Assembly: GCF_946902915.1 (NCBI RefSeq)
Contig: NZ_CAMPPY010000001.1
Location: 434,001 to 498,000, forward strand
DNA: 64,000 nucleotides
Direction: 5' to 3'
Source: Streptococcus sp. Marseille-Q5986
GTDB taxonomy: Bacteria; Bacillota; Bacilli; Lactobacillales; Streptococcaceae
Numbering within the stretch: the stretch's first letter is position 1; each line of letters begins with the position of its first letter. Under the pieces are notes generated by a model, which worked only from the letters and a program-made list of their open reading frames with translations, was not told where the DNA came from and searched no databases. Position numbers and translations under genes: made by a program. Shown here piece by piece: positions 44,169 to 55,072 of this stretch.

Positions 44169-46382
44169 ATGACAAAACAAGTGTTTCAAACGACTTTTGC
44201 GGGTCGTGAGTTGATCGTAGAGACTGGTCAGGTTGCTAAGCAAGCAAATGGCTCTGTTGTCGTGCGTTACGGTGAGTCAACTGTATTGACTGCTGCCGTT
44301 ATGTCTAAGAAAATGGCGACTGGGGATTTCTTCCCTCTTCAAGTCAACTATGAAGAAAAAATGTATGCGGCTGGGAAATTTCCTGGCGGCTTTATGAAAC
44401 GTGAAGGACGTCCTTCAACAGATGCGACTTTGACAGCGCGTTTGATTGACCGTCCAATCCGTCCGATGTTTGCGGAAGGTTTCCGTAACGAAGTGCAAGT
44501 CATCAACACAGTTCTTTCTTACGATGAAAATGCATCTGCACCAATGGCGGCTATGTTTGGTTCATCATTGGCATTATCTATCTCAGATATTCCATTTGAC
44601 GGACCAATCGCTGGGGTACAAGTGGGTTATGTTGATGGCCAAATCATTATCAACCCGACTCAAGAACAGGCAGAGCAATCGCTTCTTGAATTGACAGTAG
44701 CTGGGACCAAGCATGCTATCAACATGGTTGAGTCTGGTGCCAAAGAATTGTCAGAAGAAATCATGTTGGAAGCTCTTCTCAAAGGGCATGAAGCAGTCAA
44801 AGAATTGATTGCCTTCCAAGAAGAAATCGTTGCTGCTGTCGGTAAGGAAAAAGCAGAAGTAGAATTGCTTCATGTGGACACTGAATTACAGGCTGAAATC
44901 ATCGCAGCCTACAACAGCGACCTCCAAAAAGCAGTTCAAGTGGAAGAAAAATTAGCTCGTGAAGCTGCAACTCAAGCAGTTAAAGACCAAGTAACAGCAG
45001 TTTACGAAGAAAAATATGCAGACCATGAAGAATTTGAACGCATCATGCGTGATGTGGCTGAAATCTTGGAACAAATGGAACATGCTGAAGTGCGCCGTTT
45101 GATTACAGAAGACAAGGTGCGTCCTGACGGTCGTAAGGTTGATGAAATCCGCCCTTTAGATGCGCAGGTTGACTATCTTCCTCGTGTACATGGTTCCGGT
45201 CTTTTCACTCGTGGACAAACTCAAGCTCTTTCAGTTTTGACTTTGGCTCCGATGGGAGAAACTCAAATCATCGATGGTTTGGATCCAGAGTACAAGAAAC
45301 GCTTTATGCACCACTATAACTTCCCACAATACTCTGTAGGGGAAACTGGTCGTTACGGTGCGCCTGGTCGTCGTGAAATTGGTCACGGTGCTCTCGGTGA
45401 GCGTGCCCTTGCTCAAGTCTTGCCTAGTTTGGAAGAATTTCCATACGCGATCCGCTTGGTAGCTGAAGTATTAGAATCAAACGGTTCATCTTCTCAAGCC
45501 TCTATCTGTGCGGGAACTCTTGCCCTTATGGCTGGTGGTGTGCCAATCAAGGCGCCAGTAGCAGGGATTGCTATGGGTCTCATCTCAGATGGAAATAACT
45601 ACACAGTATTGACAGATATCCAAGGTTTGGAAGATCACTTTGGAGACATGGACTTTAAGGTTGCCGGTACTCGTGAGGGGATTACAGCCCTTCAAATGGA
45701 TATCAAGATTCAAGGGATCACTGCAGAAATCTTGACTGAGGCCCTTGCTCAAGCCAAGAAAGCGCGTTTTGAAATCCTTGATGTGATTGAAGCAACCATC
45801 CCAGAAGTGCGTCCAGAATTGGCTCCAACTGCTCCGAAAATTGATACCATCAAGATTGATGTCGACAAGATCAAGATTGTCATCGGTAAGGGTGGAGAAA
45901 CTATCGACAAGATTATTGCTGAGACAGGCGTTAAGATTGATATCGACGAAGAAGGTAATGTGTCCATCTACTCTAGCGACCAAGATGCCATTAACCGTAC
46001 CAAAGAAATCATTGCTGGTTTGGTTCGTGAAGCAAAAGTGGATGAAGTTTACCATGCTAAGGTTGTTCGTATCGAGAAATTTGGAGCCTTTGTCAACCTC
46101 TTTGATAAGACAGATGCACTTGTGCACATTTCTGAAATGGCTTGGACTCGTACCAACCGTGTCGAGGACTTGGTAGCTATCGGTGATGAAGTCGATGTTA
46201 AGGTTATCAAGATTGATGAAAAAGGCCGTATTGATGCCTCTATGAAAGCTCTTCTTCCTCGTCCTCCAAAACCTGAGCATGATGAAAAAGGTGAAAAGTC
46301 TGAGCGACCTCACCGTCCACGTCACCATAAGGACCACAAACCTAAGAAAGAAGTTACAGAAACACCAAAAGATTCAGAATAA
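44169..46382 (+). CDS. pnp: Polyribonucleotide nucleotidyltransferase (PNPase)
   Basis: A phosphorolytic 3'-5' exoribonuclease of the RNA degradosome. The 737-aa protein has two RNase PH cores (~10-210 and ~310-540, with [11 protein letters not shown] and [20 protein letters not shown]) and an intervening helical domain. A KH domain with [10 protein letters not shown] (~575) and an S1 domain (~625-695) follow, then a His/Lys/Arg/Pro-rich tail. ATG 44169 follows AAAGGGG; an upstream in-frame ATG at 44034 lies inside the leader hairpins and is rejected. The elaborate leader suggests post-transcriptional autocontrol. Confidence 0.96.
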   Translation: MTKQVFQTTFAGRELIVETGQVAKQANGSVVVRYGESTVLTAAVMSKKMATGDFFPLQVNYEEKMYAAGKFPGGFMKREGRPSTDATLTARLIDRPIRPMFAEGFRNEVQVINTVLSYDENASAPMAAMFGSSLALSISDIPFDGPIAGVQVGYVDGQIIINPTQEQAEQSLLELTVAGTKHAINMVESGAKELSEEIMLEALLKGHEAVKELIAFQEEIVAAVGKEKAEVELLHVDTELQAEIIAAYNSDLQKAVQVEEKLAREAATQAVKDQVTAVYEEKYADHEEFERIMRDVAEILEQMEHAEVRRLITEDKVRPDGRKVDEIRPLDAQVDYLPRVHGSGLFTRGQTQALSVLTLAPMGETQIIDGLDPEYKKRFMHHYNFPQYSVGETGRYGAPGRREIGHGALGERALAQVLPSLEEFPYAIRLVAEVLESNGSSSQASICAGTLALMAGGVPIKAPVAGIAMGLISDGNNYTVLTDIQGLEDHFGDMDFKVAGTREGITALQMDIKIQGITAEILTEALAQAKKARFEILDVIEATIPEVRPELAPTAPKIDTIKIDVDKIKIVIGKGGETIDKIIAETGVKIDIDEEGNVSIYSSDQDAINRTKEIIAGLVREAKVDEVYHAKVVRIEKFGAFVNLFDKTDALVHISEMAWTRTNRVEDLVAIGDEVDVKVIKIDEKGRIDASMKALLPRPPKPEHDEKGEKSERPHRPRHHKDHKPKKEVTETPKDSE

Positions 46383-46397
46383 GAAAAGGAGAAATGT

Positions 46398-47015
46398 ATG
46401 GGATGGTGGCGCGAAACCATTGATATTGTAAAAGAAAATGATCCAGCGGCACGCAACAGTTTGGAAGTTTTGCTGACTTATCCAGGTGTCAAGGCCTTAG
46501 CTGCCCACCGTCTCTCGCATTTTCTATGGAAGCACGGCTTCAAACTCCTGGCTCGGATGCACAGTCAGTTTTGGCGTTTTTGGACCCAAATCGAGATTCA
46601 TCCGGGTGCCCAGATTGACTCAGGTGTTTTTATCGACCATGGCTCAGGTCTGGTGATTGGAGAGACAGCGATTGTTGAAAAAGGCGTTCTTCTCTATCAC
46701 GGAGTGACTCTTGGTGGAACAGGGAAGGATGTTGGCAAACGCCATCCGACTGTGCGTAAAGGAGCTCTCATATCAGCCCATGCCCAAGTCATCGGACCGG
46801 TAGAAATCGGTGAAAATGCTAAGGTCGGTGCAGCAGCAGTTGTCGTCGCAGACGTACCTAGTGATGTGACGGTTGTCGGTATTCCGGCCAAGATTGTCCG
46901 TGTTCATGGAAAGAAAGATGAGCCAGTCATTCACGAAGTCGAAGAAAAACGAGAGTATTACGTCAATAAACTCGAGCAGGCTAAAGAAGCCAGTCACAGA
47001 TCGTCTGGGCTGTAG
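46398..47015 (+). CDS. cysE: Serine O-acetyltransferase CysE
   Basis: Makes O-acetylserine for cysteine synthesis. The 205-aa protein has the helical N-terminal domain and a left-handed beta-helix of hexapeptide repeats (IEIHPGAQIDSGVFIDHG, then VIGETAIVEKGVLLYHGVTLGG). GGTGKDVGKRHPTV is the loop carrying the catalytic His. Ribosome site AAGGAG, 15 bases after pnp, so transcribed with it. Confidence 0.95.
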   Translation: MGWWRETIDIVKENDPAARNSLEVLLTYPGVKALAAHRLSHFLWKHGFKLLARMHSQFWRFWTQIEIHPGAQIDSGVFIDHGSGLVIGETAIVEKGVLLYHGVTLGGTGKDVGKRHPTVRKGALISAHAQVIGPVEIGENAKVGAAAVVVADVPSDVTVVGIPAKIVRVHGKKDEPVIHEVEEKREYYVNKLEQAKEASHRSSGL

Positions 47016-47026
47016 AGGATACCTAT

Positions 47027-47911
47027 ATGATTCAAGCAAGAAATAAGTTGAGCCAAGAAGAGTTATCTGAGGCGAAAAAATTAATTGACTGTTGTCAAGC
47101 CTATGATGGAACTTATCGTGATCCCTATCTCTCTAACATGCTTAATTTTGACCCCAACATGCCCGCCTTTTTCCTTTATTATGAAAAAGGCGAACTTGTT
47201 GGTCTATTAACTGTCTATGCTGATGACCAAGATGTGGAAGTGACGATACTGGTTCATCCAAATCATCGCCGTCAGGGAATTGCGCGTGCTTTGTTTACGA
47301 GTTTTGAGAAAGAAACGGCTCCTTTCCCTATTCATTCAGTTACTTTTCAGACAGAACGTATTTTTCTAGAGCGTCATCCTGATTTTGTCAGCAACTGGGG
47401 ATTGGTCGAGGAAGAAGAGACAGAAACCTGGTTAGGTAAGGATAGAAGACCTTATCCGTTAGCAAAACTTTCCAATCTTGAAGTTTTGTTAGCAGATAGT
47501 TCGTATCAGGAGCAAATTAGCCAGTTAAAATTTCAGGCATTTTCAGGGGAACATGAATCGAGAGAAGTTGTGGATAGATATGTCACCGAAGCTCTGAAAG
47601 ATCCAGAAAGCCGCCTATATATTTTAGTAAAAGACGGTCAGGTTATTGGAACTTGCACGGTAGATTTATCGACTAATACGAATTACTTCTACGGTTTAGC
47701 AATATCTGAACTCGAACGTGGGAAAGGCTATGGAAGCTACTTAGCAAAATCTCTAGTCAACCAACTGATTGAGCAAAATGATAAGGGGTTCCAAATTGCA
47801 GTAGAGGATAGCAACGTAGGTGCCAAACGCTTATATGAAAAGATTGGCTTTGTCAAACAGACACAGGTAGTTTATCTGAATGAGAAAGGAGCAAGGGATT
47901 CCGAAGTCTAG
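47027..47911 (+). CDS. GNAT family N-acetyltransferase (two GNAT domains)
   Basis: A 294-aa protein with two acetyltransferase domains. The first (~45-95) has the acetyl-CoA motif HPNHRRQGIARALF. The second (~165-285) has LAISELERGKGYGSYLAKSLV and the closing AVEDSNVGAKRLYEKIGF, the better conserved of the two. Substrate unknown. It lies between cysE and cysS, a place it keeps in pneumococcus as I recall. Ribosome site GAGG. Confidence 0.88.
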   Translation: MIQARNKLSQEELSEAKKLIDCCQAYDGTYRDPYLSNMLNFDPNMPAFFLYYEKGELVGLLTVYADDQDVEVTILVHPNHRRQGIARALFTSFEKETAPFPIHSVTFQTERIFLERHPDFVSNWGLVEEEETETWLGKDRRPYPLAKLSNLEVLLADSSYQEQISQLKFQAFSGEHESREVVDRYVTEALKDPESRLYILVKDGQVIGTCTVDLSTNTNYFYGLAISELERGKGYGSYLAKSLVNQLIEQNDKGFQIAVEDSNVGAKRLYEKIGFVKQTQVVYLNEKGARDSEV

Positions 47912-47971
47912 AGAGATTCGGACTGAAATTCAATTGAACTCTTAGTGATGAAACTAAGTGTTCTTGAATTT
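47900..47971 (+). promoter_or_regulatory. Two hairpins before cysS
   Basis: A short hairpin TCCGAA/TTCGGA (47900-47922) overlaps the GNAT stop. It is followed by a long stepwise hairpin: AAATTCAA/TTGAATTT, GAAC/GTTC and CTTAGT/ACTAAG around GATGAA (47926-47971). There is no U-run, so it is not a classical terminator, and it is too small for a T-box. It may be a processing site between GNAT and cysS messages. Confidence 0.5.
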
Positions 47972-47993
47972 TGGCTTTCCTGACTATTATTTT

Positions 47994-49337
47994 ATGATTA
48001 AAATCTATGATACCATGTCTCGTGATTTGCGAGAATTTGTCCCGATTGAGGACGGCAAAGTCAAGATGTATGTTTGTGGACCAACCGTGTATAACTATAT
48101 CCATGTGGGGAATGCCCGTTCAACAGTGGCTTTTGATACCATTCGACGTTATTTTGAATACCGTGGGTATGAGGTTACCTATATTTCCAACTTCACGGAT
48201 GTGGATGATAAGATTATCAATCGCGCCAAGGAAGAAGGCATCACGCCTCAGGAGGTTGCGGACAAGTACATCGCTGCCTTTCGTGAGGATGTGACGGCCT
48301 TGGGTGTCAAACCTGCGACTCGCCATCCGCGTGTGGTGGAGTTTATGGTGGATATTATCCGTTTTGTGGAAGATTTGATTGAAAAAGGCTATGCTTATGA
48401 GAGCCAGGGGGATGTCTATTTCCGTGTGGAAAAATCCCACAACTATGCTAAATTGGCCAATAAAACCTTGGAAGATTTGGAACTAGGTGCTTCAGGTCGG
48501 ACAGATGAGGAGACCGCCCGTAAGGAAAATCCTGTAGACTTTGCCCTTTGGAAATCTGCTAAACCAGGCGAGATTTCTTGGGATAGTCCTTGGGGACATG
48601 GTCGTCCAGGCTGGCATATCGAGTGTTCGGTCATGTCGACAGAAATTTTGGGCGATACTATTGATATCCACGGTGGGGGAGCTGACCTAGAGTTTCCTCA
48701 CCATACCAATGAAATTGCCCAGTCTGAAGCTAAAACAGGAAAGACTTTTGCCAACTACTGGATGCACAATGGCTTTGTCAATATCGACAATGTCAAGATG
48801 TCCAAGTCCTTGGGCAACTTTATTACCGTACATGATGCCCTTAAAACCCTCGATGGGCAAGTGCTTCGTTTCTTCTTTGCGACTCAACACTACCGCAAGC
48901 CAATCAACTTTACGGAAAAAGCGGTGCGGGATGCAGAGACTAATCTCAAGTATCTGAAAAACACCTATGAGCAACCATTTACTGGAACTGTAGATGTTCA
49001 AGAGTTACAGGACTTTAAAGATAAGTTTGTAGCTGTTATGGATGAGGATTTCAACTCTGCCAACGGTATCACAGTAGTCTTTGAAATGGCCAAATGGATC
49101 AACTCAGGAAACTATGATGCAAGTGTTAAGGAAGCTCTTGCAGATATGTTGGAAGTCTTTGGAATCGTCTTTATTGAGGAAGTTTTGGATGCAGAAGTTG
49201 AAGCCTTAATCCAAAAACGTCAAGAGGCGCGTGCGAAGCGTGACTTTGCAACAGCAGACCAAATCCGTGACCAATTGGCTGCTCAAGGAATTAAGCTCCT
49301 TGACACCAAAGATGGAGTGAGGTGGACTCGTGATTGA
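47994..49337 (+). CDS. cysS: Cysteinyl-tRNA synthetase
   Basis: A 447-aa class I synthetase charging tRNA-Cys. The HIGH equivalent is in CGPTVYNYIHVGNARS (~28-42). Zinc ligands include that Cys and HIECS (~205), with HHTNEIAQSEA after it. The KMSKS motif is VKMSKSLGNF (~265). The C-terminal anticodon part is complete. Start MIKIYDTMSR at 47994 is preferred over an upstream ATG at 47958 that lies in the leader hairpin. It overlaps mrnC by eight bases. Confidence 0.96.
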   Translation: MIKIYDTMSRDLREFVPIEDGKVKMYVCGPTVYNYIHVGNARSTVAFDTIRRYFEYRGYEVTYISNFTDVDDKIINRAKEEGITPQEVADKYIAAFREDVTALGVKPATRHPRVVEFMVDIIRFVEDLIEKGYAYESQGDVYFRVEKSHNYAKLANKTLEDLELGASGRTDEETARKENPVDFALWKSAKPGEISWDSPWGHGRPGWHIECSVMSTEILGDTIDIHGGGADLEFPHHTNEIAQSEAKTGKTFANYWMHNGFVNIDNVKMSKSLGNFITVHDALKTLDGQVLRFFFATQHYRKPINFTEKAVRDAETNLKYLKNTYEQPFTGTVDVQELQDFKDKFVAVMDEDFNSANGITVVFEMAKWINSGNYDASVKEALADMLEVFGIVFIEEVLDAEVEALIQKRQEARAKRDFATADQIRDQLAAQGIKLLDTKDGVRWTRD

Positions 49338-49716
49338 TGTCAATCTCATTAATGGGATTGCGCTGGCTTTTGAGGGAGATGCCGTTTACTCCATGTATAT
49401 TCGCCGCCATCTCATCCTTAAAGGTATGACCAAACCCAATAAACTCCACCAAGAGGCGACCAAGTATGTCTCAGCCAAGGCTCAGGCTCGCTTGATTGCT
49501 CTCATGCTAGAGGACCATATTCTCACTGAAAAAGAAGAAGAAATCTATAAACGTGGGCGCAATACCAATAGCCACACAAAGGCTAAAAATGCGGATGTCG
49601 TTACCTACCGCATGTCTACAGGTTTTGAAGCCGTGATGGGCTATCTCCATCTGACTGAAAATATGGAGCGTCTAGAGACCATAATTTCTTGGTGCATCCA
49701 AAAAGTGGAGGGCTAG
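49330..49716 (+). CDS. mrnC: Mini-ribonuclease III MrnC
   Basis: A 128-aa RNase III catalytic domain without a dsRNA-binding domain, the Mini-III type that trims 23S rRNA precursors. The signature is ALAFEGDAVYSMYIRRHL (residues ~8-25), and the second acidic site is in KNADVVTYRMSTGFEAVMGYLHL (~90-110). GTG start with GGAG upstream, inside the end of cysS; the pairing cysS-mrnC is conserved in Firmicutes. Confidence 0.93.
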   Translation: MIDVNLINGIALAFEGDAVYSMYIRRHLILKGMTKPNKLHQEATKYVSAKAQARLIALMLEDHILTEKEEEIYKRGRNTNSHTKAKNADVVTYRMSTGFEAVMGYLHLTENMERLETIISWCIQKVEG

Positions 49717-49719
49717 AAT

Positions 49720-50589
49720 ATGATTGCAAAGGAATTACAAGACTGGTTTCCTGAAGCTCAGATTTCAGATCAGCCGATTGAGAAACTAGGCTATCTCACT
49801 CTCCCTTTAGATTCTCAGCAGTGGATTTTACTGGAGGAAGCTGGTCTCAGCGAGCGTGAAAAGCAGTTGGTTGCTCTTTTGACGCAGCAGGAGCAGGCTC
49901 GTTCTCTCAATCCTTGGTATCCCTATCTGATCGAGGGAAAGGGGCAGGCACCTCAAACTTTTAAAAAGATACAACTGGTTTATTATCATCTATCCTATTA
50001 TCAGCAGGAAAATCTAGCCTCTTGGCTGGATATGATGCGGACTCTTTTTCCTAATTGTCAGACGGTGCTACAGGTCGGAGCTCAGGATTATGTATTTGTG
50101 CTTCAACAAGATAAGTACACCTCTGTTCGCTCTATCTTATCTGATACGATTGAAGCGGTTGAGTATGACTTTGGTCTTCGTCTGTCTATCATGTTAGGCC
50201 AGGTTTGGTCTCAAACAGGTCATCAAGTCCTATCCGACTTGATCAAAGCGGAGCGGGATTTGTTTAAGACTTGGTGGCGTCAGGGTCACCAAGGTGTTCA
50301 TACCTTTTCACAGCTCTATCTTTGGAGTATGGGGGAAAGACTTGTGGACCTGAGAGTCATTAAAGAATGCCTGCACCAGATGATTTTGGATCAAGATCAG
50401 ATTCAGGAAATCATACTCTCTCTTTGGGAAAACAGTGCGGTCTTAACCAAAACAGCCCAGCAACTCTACCTGCACCGCAATTCTCTTCAATACAAGATTG
50501 ATAGATGGGAAGAATTGACAGGGCTTCAGTTGAAGAAATTGTCAGACCTGACCTTGTGTTATCAGCTGATTTTACCAGATATTCTCTAA
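49720..50589 (+). CDS. PucR/CdaR-type helix-turn-helix protein
   Basis: A 289-aa protein whose last ~60 residues (ENSAVLTKTAQQLYLHRNSLQYKIDRWEELTGL) are a PucR C-terminal helix-turn-helix (HTH_30), used by sugar-diacid and purine regulators. The N-terminal ~220 residues show no sensor domain I recognise. It follows mrnC by three bases and precedes msmK, whose expression it might control since msmK serves several sugar ABC importers; that link is inference. Confidence 0.75.
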   Translation: MIAKELQDWFPEAQISDQPIEKLGYLTLPLDSQQWILLEEAGLSEREKQLVALLTQQEQARSLNPWYPYLIEGKGQAPQTFKKIQLVYYHLSYYQQENLASWLDMMRTLFPNCQTVLQVGAQDYVFVLQQDKYTSVRSILSDTIEAVEYDFGLRLSIMLGQVWSQTGHQVLSDLIKAERDLFKTWWRQGHQGVHTFSQLYLWSMGERLVDLRVIKECLHQMILDQDQIQEIILSLWENSAVLTKTAQQLYLHRNSLQYKIDRWEELTGLQLKKLSDLTLCYQLILPDIL

Positions 50590-50701
50590 AGTTTTGTGCA
50601 AGTTGCACAGAACTTTTTTATTTTTTTGGTCACCTTGCCATAGAAATGTAAAGCGTTTTCATCTATAATAAAACTATCAAAAGACAAAAGGAGTTCACCT
50701 C

Positions 50702-51832
50702 ATGGTAGAATTGAATCTTAAAAATATTTACAAAAAATATCCAAACAGCGAACACTATTCAGTTGAAGACTTCAACTTGGACATCAAAGACAAAGAATTT
50801 ATCGTTTTCGTAGGTCCTTCTGGATGTGGTAAATCAACAACTCTTCGTATGATTGCTGGTCTTGAAGACATCACAGAAGGTACTGCATCTATCGATGGCG
50901 TTGTTGTCAACGACGTAGCTCCAAAAGACCGTGATATTGCCATGGTATTCCAAAACTACGCTCTTTACCCACACATGACTGTATATGACAACATGGCTTT
51001 CGGTTTGAAATTGCGTAAATACAGCAAAGAAGACATCGACAAACGTGTTCAAGAAGCAGCAGCAATCCTTGGTTTGAAAGAATTCTTGGATCGTAAACCT
51101 GCTGACCTTTCAGGTGGTCAACGTCAACGTGTTGCCATGGGGCGTGCGATTGTCCGTGATGCAAAAGTATTCTTGATGGACGAACCTTTGTCAAACTTGG
51201 ATGCCAAACTTCGTGTATCAATGCGTGCTGAGATTGCTAAAATTCACCGTCGTATCGGAGCTACAACTATCTACGTAACCCACGACCAAACAGAAGCGAT
51301 GACACTTGCGGACCGTATCGTTATCATGTCAGCAACTAAGAACCCTGCTGGTACAGGTACTATCGGACGTGTAGAACAAATTGGTACTCCTCAAGAAGTT
51401 TACAAAAACCCAGTTAATAAATTCGTTGCAGGATTCATCGGAAGCCCAGCAATGAACTTCATCAACGTGAAATTGGTTGGTAGCGAAATTGTTTCAGACG
51501 GTTTCCGCTTGAAAGTGCCAGAAGGAGCATTGAAAGTTCTTCGTGAAAAAGGCTACGAAGGTAAAGAATTGATCTTCGGTATCCGTCCAGAAGACGTGAA
51601 TGCAGAACCTGCTTTCCTTGAAACATTCCCAGAATCAGTTGTCAAAGCTACTATTTCCGTATCAGAATTGCTTGGTTCAGAATCTCACCTTTACTGCCAA
51701 GTTGGTAAAGACGAATTTGTTGCCAAAGTGGATGCTCGTGACTACTTGCAAACAGGTGCAACAGTTGAACTTGGATTTGACTTGAACAAAGCACACTTCT
51801 TCGACGTAGAAACTGAAAAGACAGTTTACTAA
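50702..51832 (+). CDS. msmK: Sugar ABC transporter ATPase MsmK (UgpC/MalK type)
   Basis: A 376-aa ABC ATPase with Walker [10 protein letters not shown] (~38), Q-loop [16 protein letters not shown], signature [15 protein letters not shown] (~135), Walker [17 protein letters not shown] and the H-loop [18 protein letters not shown]-terminal TOBE regulatory domain (~240-370) follows. It has no permease next to it, which fits the streptococcal MsmK that energises several sugar importers. Upstream 110 bases contain a cre-like AAGCGTTTTCATC near 50651 followed by a TATAAT, suggesting CcpA control. Confidence 0.93.
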   Translation: MVELNLKNIYKKYPNSEHYSVEDFNLDIKDKEFIVFVGPSGCGKSTTLRMIAGLEDITEGTASIDGVVVNDVAPKDRDIAMVFQNYALYPHMTVYDNMAFGLKLRKYSKEDIDKRVQEAAAILGLKEFLDRKPADLSGGQRQRVAMGRAIVRDAKVFLMDEPLSNLDAKLRVSMRAEIAKIHRRIGATTIYVTHDQTEAMTLADRIVIMSATKNPAGTGTIGRVEQIGTPQEVYKNPVNKFVAGFIGSPAMNFINVKLVGSEIVSDGFRLKVPEGALKVLREKGYEGKELIFGIRPEDVNAEPAFLETFPESVVKATISVSELLGSESHLYCQVGKDEFVAKVDARDYLQTGATVELGFDLNKAHFFDVETEKTVY

Positions 51833-51846
51833 ACAAATGAAATGTC

Positions 51847-51884
51847 AAAACACTGCTAGAGCAATCTAGCAGTGTTTTTCTTTT
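51847..51884 (+). terminator. Terminator after msmK
   Basis: AAAACACTGCTAGA pairs perfectly with TCTAGCAGTGTTTT around GCAA, then T-rich. Confidence 0.92.
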
Positions 51885-51974
51885 AAATGCTTGTTATTGG
51901 TATAAAAACGGTTTTTTCTAGTTTTCATATCCTTAAAAAAGTGATAAAATGGTAGGAAGAATTGGAGAGTATAG

Positions 51975-54191
51975 ATGCCGAAAGAAGTGAATTTGACGGG
52001 CGATCAGGTAGTCGCTTTAACGAGAGAATATTTAACAAAGGAAGATGTTGTTTTTGTACAAAAAGCATTGATTTACGCACTTGATTGTCATAGTGGGCAG
52101 TTTCGGAAATCAGGAGAGCCCTATATTATCCATCCCATTCAGGTAGCAGGAATTCTGGCTAAGCTCAAGCTGGATGCCGTAACCGTTGCCTGTGGTTTTT
52201 TGCATGACGTGGTTGAGGATACAGATGCGACACTGGATGATCTGGAGAGAGAGTTCGGTCATGATGTTCGGATTATCGTTGATGGGGTGACCAAGCTTGG
52301 TAAGGTTGAGTACAAATCACTCGAGGAACAATTGGCTGAAAATCACCGCAAGATGCTTATGGCCATGTCAGAGGATATCCGTGTTATCTTGGTTAAATTA
52401 TCGGACCGTTTGCACAATATGCGGACTCTCAAACACCTACGAAAGGACAAGCAAGAACGTATCTCCAGAGAAACTATGGAAATTTACGCACCACTTGCTC
52501 ATCGTCTAGGGATTTCCAGTGTCAAGTGGGAGTTGGAAGATCTATCTTTCCGTTACCTTAATCCAACTGAGTTTTACAAGATCACCCACATGATGAAGGA
52601 AAAACGCAGGGAACGTGAGGCTTTGGTCGATGAAGTCGTAACCAAGTTGGAAGAGTACGCTACCGAACGCAATCTCAAAGGGAAAATCTATGGTCGTCCT
52701 AAGCATATCTATTCGATCTATCGCAAGATGCAGGATAAGAAGAAACGCTTTGAGGAAATCTATGATCTGATTGCCATTCGTTGTATTTTGGATACCCAAA
52801 GTGATGTTTATGCCATGCTTGGTTATGTGCATGAACTTTGGAAACCCATGCCCGGTCGCTTTAAAGACTATATCGCCAATCGTAAGGCCAACGGTTACCA
52901 GTCTATCCATACGACCGTCTATGGACCAAAGGGGCCGATTGAATTCCAGATTCGGACCAAGGAAATGCACGAGGTGGCTGAGTACGGGGTAGCAGCTCAC
53001 TGGGCATATAAGAAAGGCATTAAGGGGCAGGTTAATAGCAAAGAATCAGCTATCGGTATGAACTGGATCAAGGAGATGATGGAACTTCAAGATCAGTCCA
53101 ATGATGCCAAGGATTTCGTAGAGACGGTCAAAGAGAATTACCTAGCTGAAGAAATCTATGTCTTTACTCCAGACGGGGCGGTTCGTTCACTTCCAAAGGA
53201 TTCTGGACCGATTGACTTTGCTTATGAAATCCATACAAAAGTCGGTGAAAAAGCGACGGGTGCCAAGGTCAATGGTCGTATGGTTCCATTGACGACCAAG
53301 TTAAAAACAGGTGACCAGGTTGAAATTATCACCAATCCAAATTCCTTTGGGCCAAGCCGTGACTGGCTCAACATGGTTAAAACCAGCAAGGCGCGTAACA
53401 AGATTCGTCAGTTCTTTAAAAACCAAGATAAGGAATTGTCTGTCAACAAGGGTCGTGAAATGCTGATGGCCCAGTTCCAAGAAAATGGCTATGTGGCCAA
53501 TAAATTCATGGACAAGCGTCATATGGACGAGGTCCTTCAAAAGACCAGCTACAAGACAGAGGAAGCTCTCTATGCAGCCATTGGTTTTGGAGAAATTGGC
53601 GCTATTACCGTCTTTAACCGTTTGACGGAAAAGGAACGTCGTGAGGAAGAACGCGCTAAGGCCAAGGCGGAAGCAGAAGAACTGGTTAAGGGTGGCGAAG
53701 TCAAGGTTGAAAACAAAGAAACCCTCAAGGTTAAGCATGAGGGCGGAGTAGTCATCCAAGGTGCTTCTGGGCTCTTGATCAGGATTGCCAAGTGTTGTAA
53801 TCCAGTGCCGGGTGACGACATTGTCGGCTACATTACCAAGGGTCGTGGTGTAGCTATTCACCGTGTGGACTGTATGAATCTCCGTGCCCAAGAAAACTAT
53901 GAGCAACGTCTCCTTGATGTGGAATGGGAAGATCAATTCTCAAGCAAGGAATATACTGCCCACATCGATATCTATGGTCTCAACCGTACAGGGCTCTTAA
54001 ATGATGTTCTGCAAGTTCTCTCCAACACAACTAAGAATATCTCAACCGTTAACGCCCAACCAACCAAGGATATGAAATTTGCCAATATCCATGTCTCCTT
54101 TGGTATTTCCAACCTCTCTACACTGACTACAGTCGTGGATAAGATTAAGAGTGTACCAGAGATCTACTCTGTTAAACGGACCAACGGCTAA
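51975..54191 (+). CDS. relA: Bifunctional (p)ppGpp synthetase/hydrolase RelA (Rsh)
   Basis: The stringent-response enzyme, 738 aa, complete. The HD hydrolase domain has the key HDVVEDT (~75). The synthetase domain has [13 protein letters not shown] and [10 protein letters not shown] (~235-275). The TGS domain is [19 protein letters not shown] (~390). A zinc-finger/RIS region with the CC pair in [15 protein letters not shown] (~605) and a C-terminal ACT domain complete it. The last 150 codons are duplicated, in diverged form, at 56964-57418. Followed by dtd, the usual partner. Confidence 0.97.
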   Translation: MPKEVNLTGDQVVALTREYLTKEDVVFVQKALIYALDCHSGQFRKSGEPYIIHPIQVAGILAKLKLDAVTVACGFLHDVVEDTDATLDDLEREFGHDVRIIVDGVTKLGKVEYKSLEEQLAENHRKMLMAMSEDIRVILVKLSDRLHNMRTLKHLRKDKQERISRETMEIYAPLAHRLGISSVKWELEDLSFRYLNPTEFYKITHMMKEKRREREALVDEVVTKLEEYATERNLKGKIYGRPKHIYSIYRKMQDKKKRFEEIYDLIAIRCILDTQSDVYAMLGYVHELWKPMPGRFKDYIANRKANGYQSIHTTVYGPKGPIEFQIRTKEMHEVAEYGVAAHWAYKKGIKGQVNSKESAIGMNWIKEMMELQDQSNDAKDFVETVKENYLAEEIYVFTPDGAVRSLPKDSGPIDFAYEIHTKVGEKATGAKVNGRMVPLTTKLKTGDQVEIITNPNSFGPSRDWLNMVKTSKARNKIRQFFKNQDKELSVNKGREMLMAQFQENGYVANKFMDKRHMDEVLQKTSYKTEEALYAAIGFGEIGAITVFNRLTEKERREEERAKAKAEAEELVKGGEVKVENKETLKVKHEGGVVIQGASGLLIRIAKCCNPVPGDDIVGYITKGRGVAIHRVDCMNLRAQENYEQRLLDVEWEDQFSSKEYTAHIDIYGLNRTGLLNDVLQVLSNTTKNISTVNAQPTKDMKFANIHVSFGISNLSTLTTVVDKIKSVPEIYSVKRTNG

Positions 54192-54220
54192 TTCTCCCTT
54201 CAGTTACTAGAAAGGTTATT

Positions 54221-54667
54221 ATGAAAATCATTATCCAACGGGTTAAAAAAGCCCAAGTGAGTATCGAAGGTCAGGTACGGGGAAAAATTAATCAGGGACT
54301 CTTATTGCTGGTCGGTGTTGGCCCAGAGGACCAAGAGGAAGATTTGGATTATGCTGTGAGAAAGCTTGTCAATATGCGAATTTTTTCAGATGCAGAAGAC
54401 AAGATGAACCTATCTGTCAAAGATATTGAAGGGGAAATCCTTTCTATTTCCCAGTTTACCCTCTTTGCGGATACTAAGAAGGGCAATCGTCCCGCCTTTA
54501 CAGGTGCAGCCAAGCCGGATATGGCAGTTGCTTTCTATGAGGCATTCAATAAAAAATTAGCTCAGGAAGTCCCCGTTCAGACAGGTATCTTTGGAGCGAA
54601 TATGCAGGTGGAGCTAGTCAATGATGGACCAGTCACCATTATTTTTGATACTAAAAACAGATACTAA
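54221..54667 (+). CDS. dtd: D-aminoacyl-tRNA deacylase, copy 1
   Basis: A 148-aa editing enzyme that frees tRNAs from D-amino acids. The two conserved motifs are SQFTLFAD (~78) and [11 protein letters not shown] (~134), with [10 protein letters not shown] in between. Standard relA-dtd arrangement. A second dtd at 57449 is roughly 85% identical at protein level by eye. This copy ends KNRY and is followed by element-derived DNA instead of the terminator that follows copy 2. Confidence 0.95.
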   Translation: MKIIIQRVKKAQVSIEGQVRGKINQGLLLLVGVGPEDQEEDLDYAVRKLVNMRIFSDAEDKMNLSVKDIEGEILSISQFTLFADTKKGNRPAFTGAAKPDMAVAFYEAFNKKLAQEVPVQTGIFGANMQVELVNDGPVTIIFDTKNRY

Positions 54668-54844
54668 ATTGAGGAATACCGCATAAATACAGTATCTATC
54701 AGCAAAAAAATAAAAGAAAATAAGGTAAATTACAATGAAATTACAACAAATGAAAGAGCCTTATGTAATGACTTATAAAGAGAAATACAGAGCTATAAGA
54801 AATTGATACTTGAAACAGAGCGTCTATTTCTATGGCATGAAACA

Positions 54845-54958
54845 GCAGATTATTTCAGTTCTGCTTGATTACCATAGACTTATCGGGCTATGATTTGTCA
54901 AGGGCTTGTTGCGTAAGCAATGCTAAATAGCACCCTTTACAAATCATAGCTGATAAGT
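54845..54958. other. Large inverted repeats in element-derived intergenic DNA
   Basis: The 405-base gap after dtd holds a small hairpin (AGCAGA/TCTGCT, 54845-54867) and a ~25-bp imperfect inverted repeat. In the latter CTTATC-GCTATGATTTGT-AAGGG (from 54880) pairs with CCCTTT-ACAAATCATAGC-GATAAG (to 54958), enclosing TTGC-GTAA-GCAA. A weak promoter (TGATATAAT, hexamer 55006-55011) serves the next gene. The hairpin could be a single-strand origin or a decayed terminus of the inserted element. Confidence 0.45.
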
Positions 54959-55072
54959 AGCCTTTCAAAAGCAGAAAAGAAATGGCAATGCTTATAACAG
55001 CATGATATAATACAAATAAAGATAAATTTCGATTTATAAGAGACGACAAAATTAGCAGTTGGAGGAAAAAAC

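Noticed and set aside
45585..46337. 250-codon open frame on the minus strand opposite pnp
   Set aside because: Composition is that of an antisense shadow and it contains no recognisable domain; pnp is intact on the plus strand.
47912..47993. T-box riboswitch before cysS
   Set aside because: The gap is only 82 bases and lacks the T-box sequence and antiterminator; too small for this class.
53301..53936. 211-codon open frame on the minus strand opposite relA
   Set aside because: No ribosome site or family resemblance; relA coding is unambiguous.
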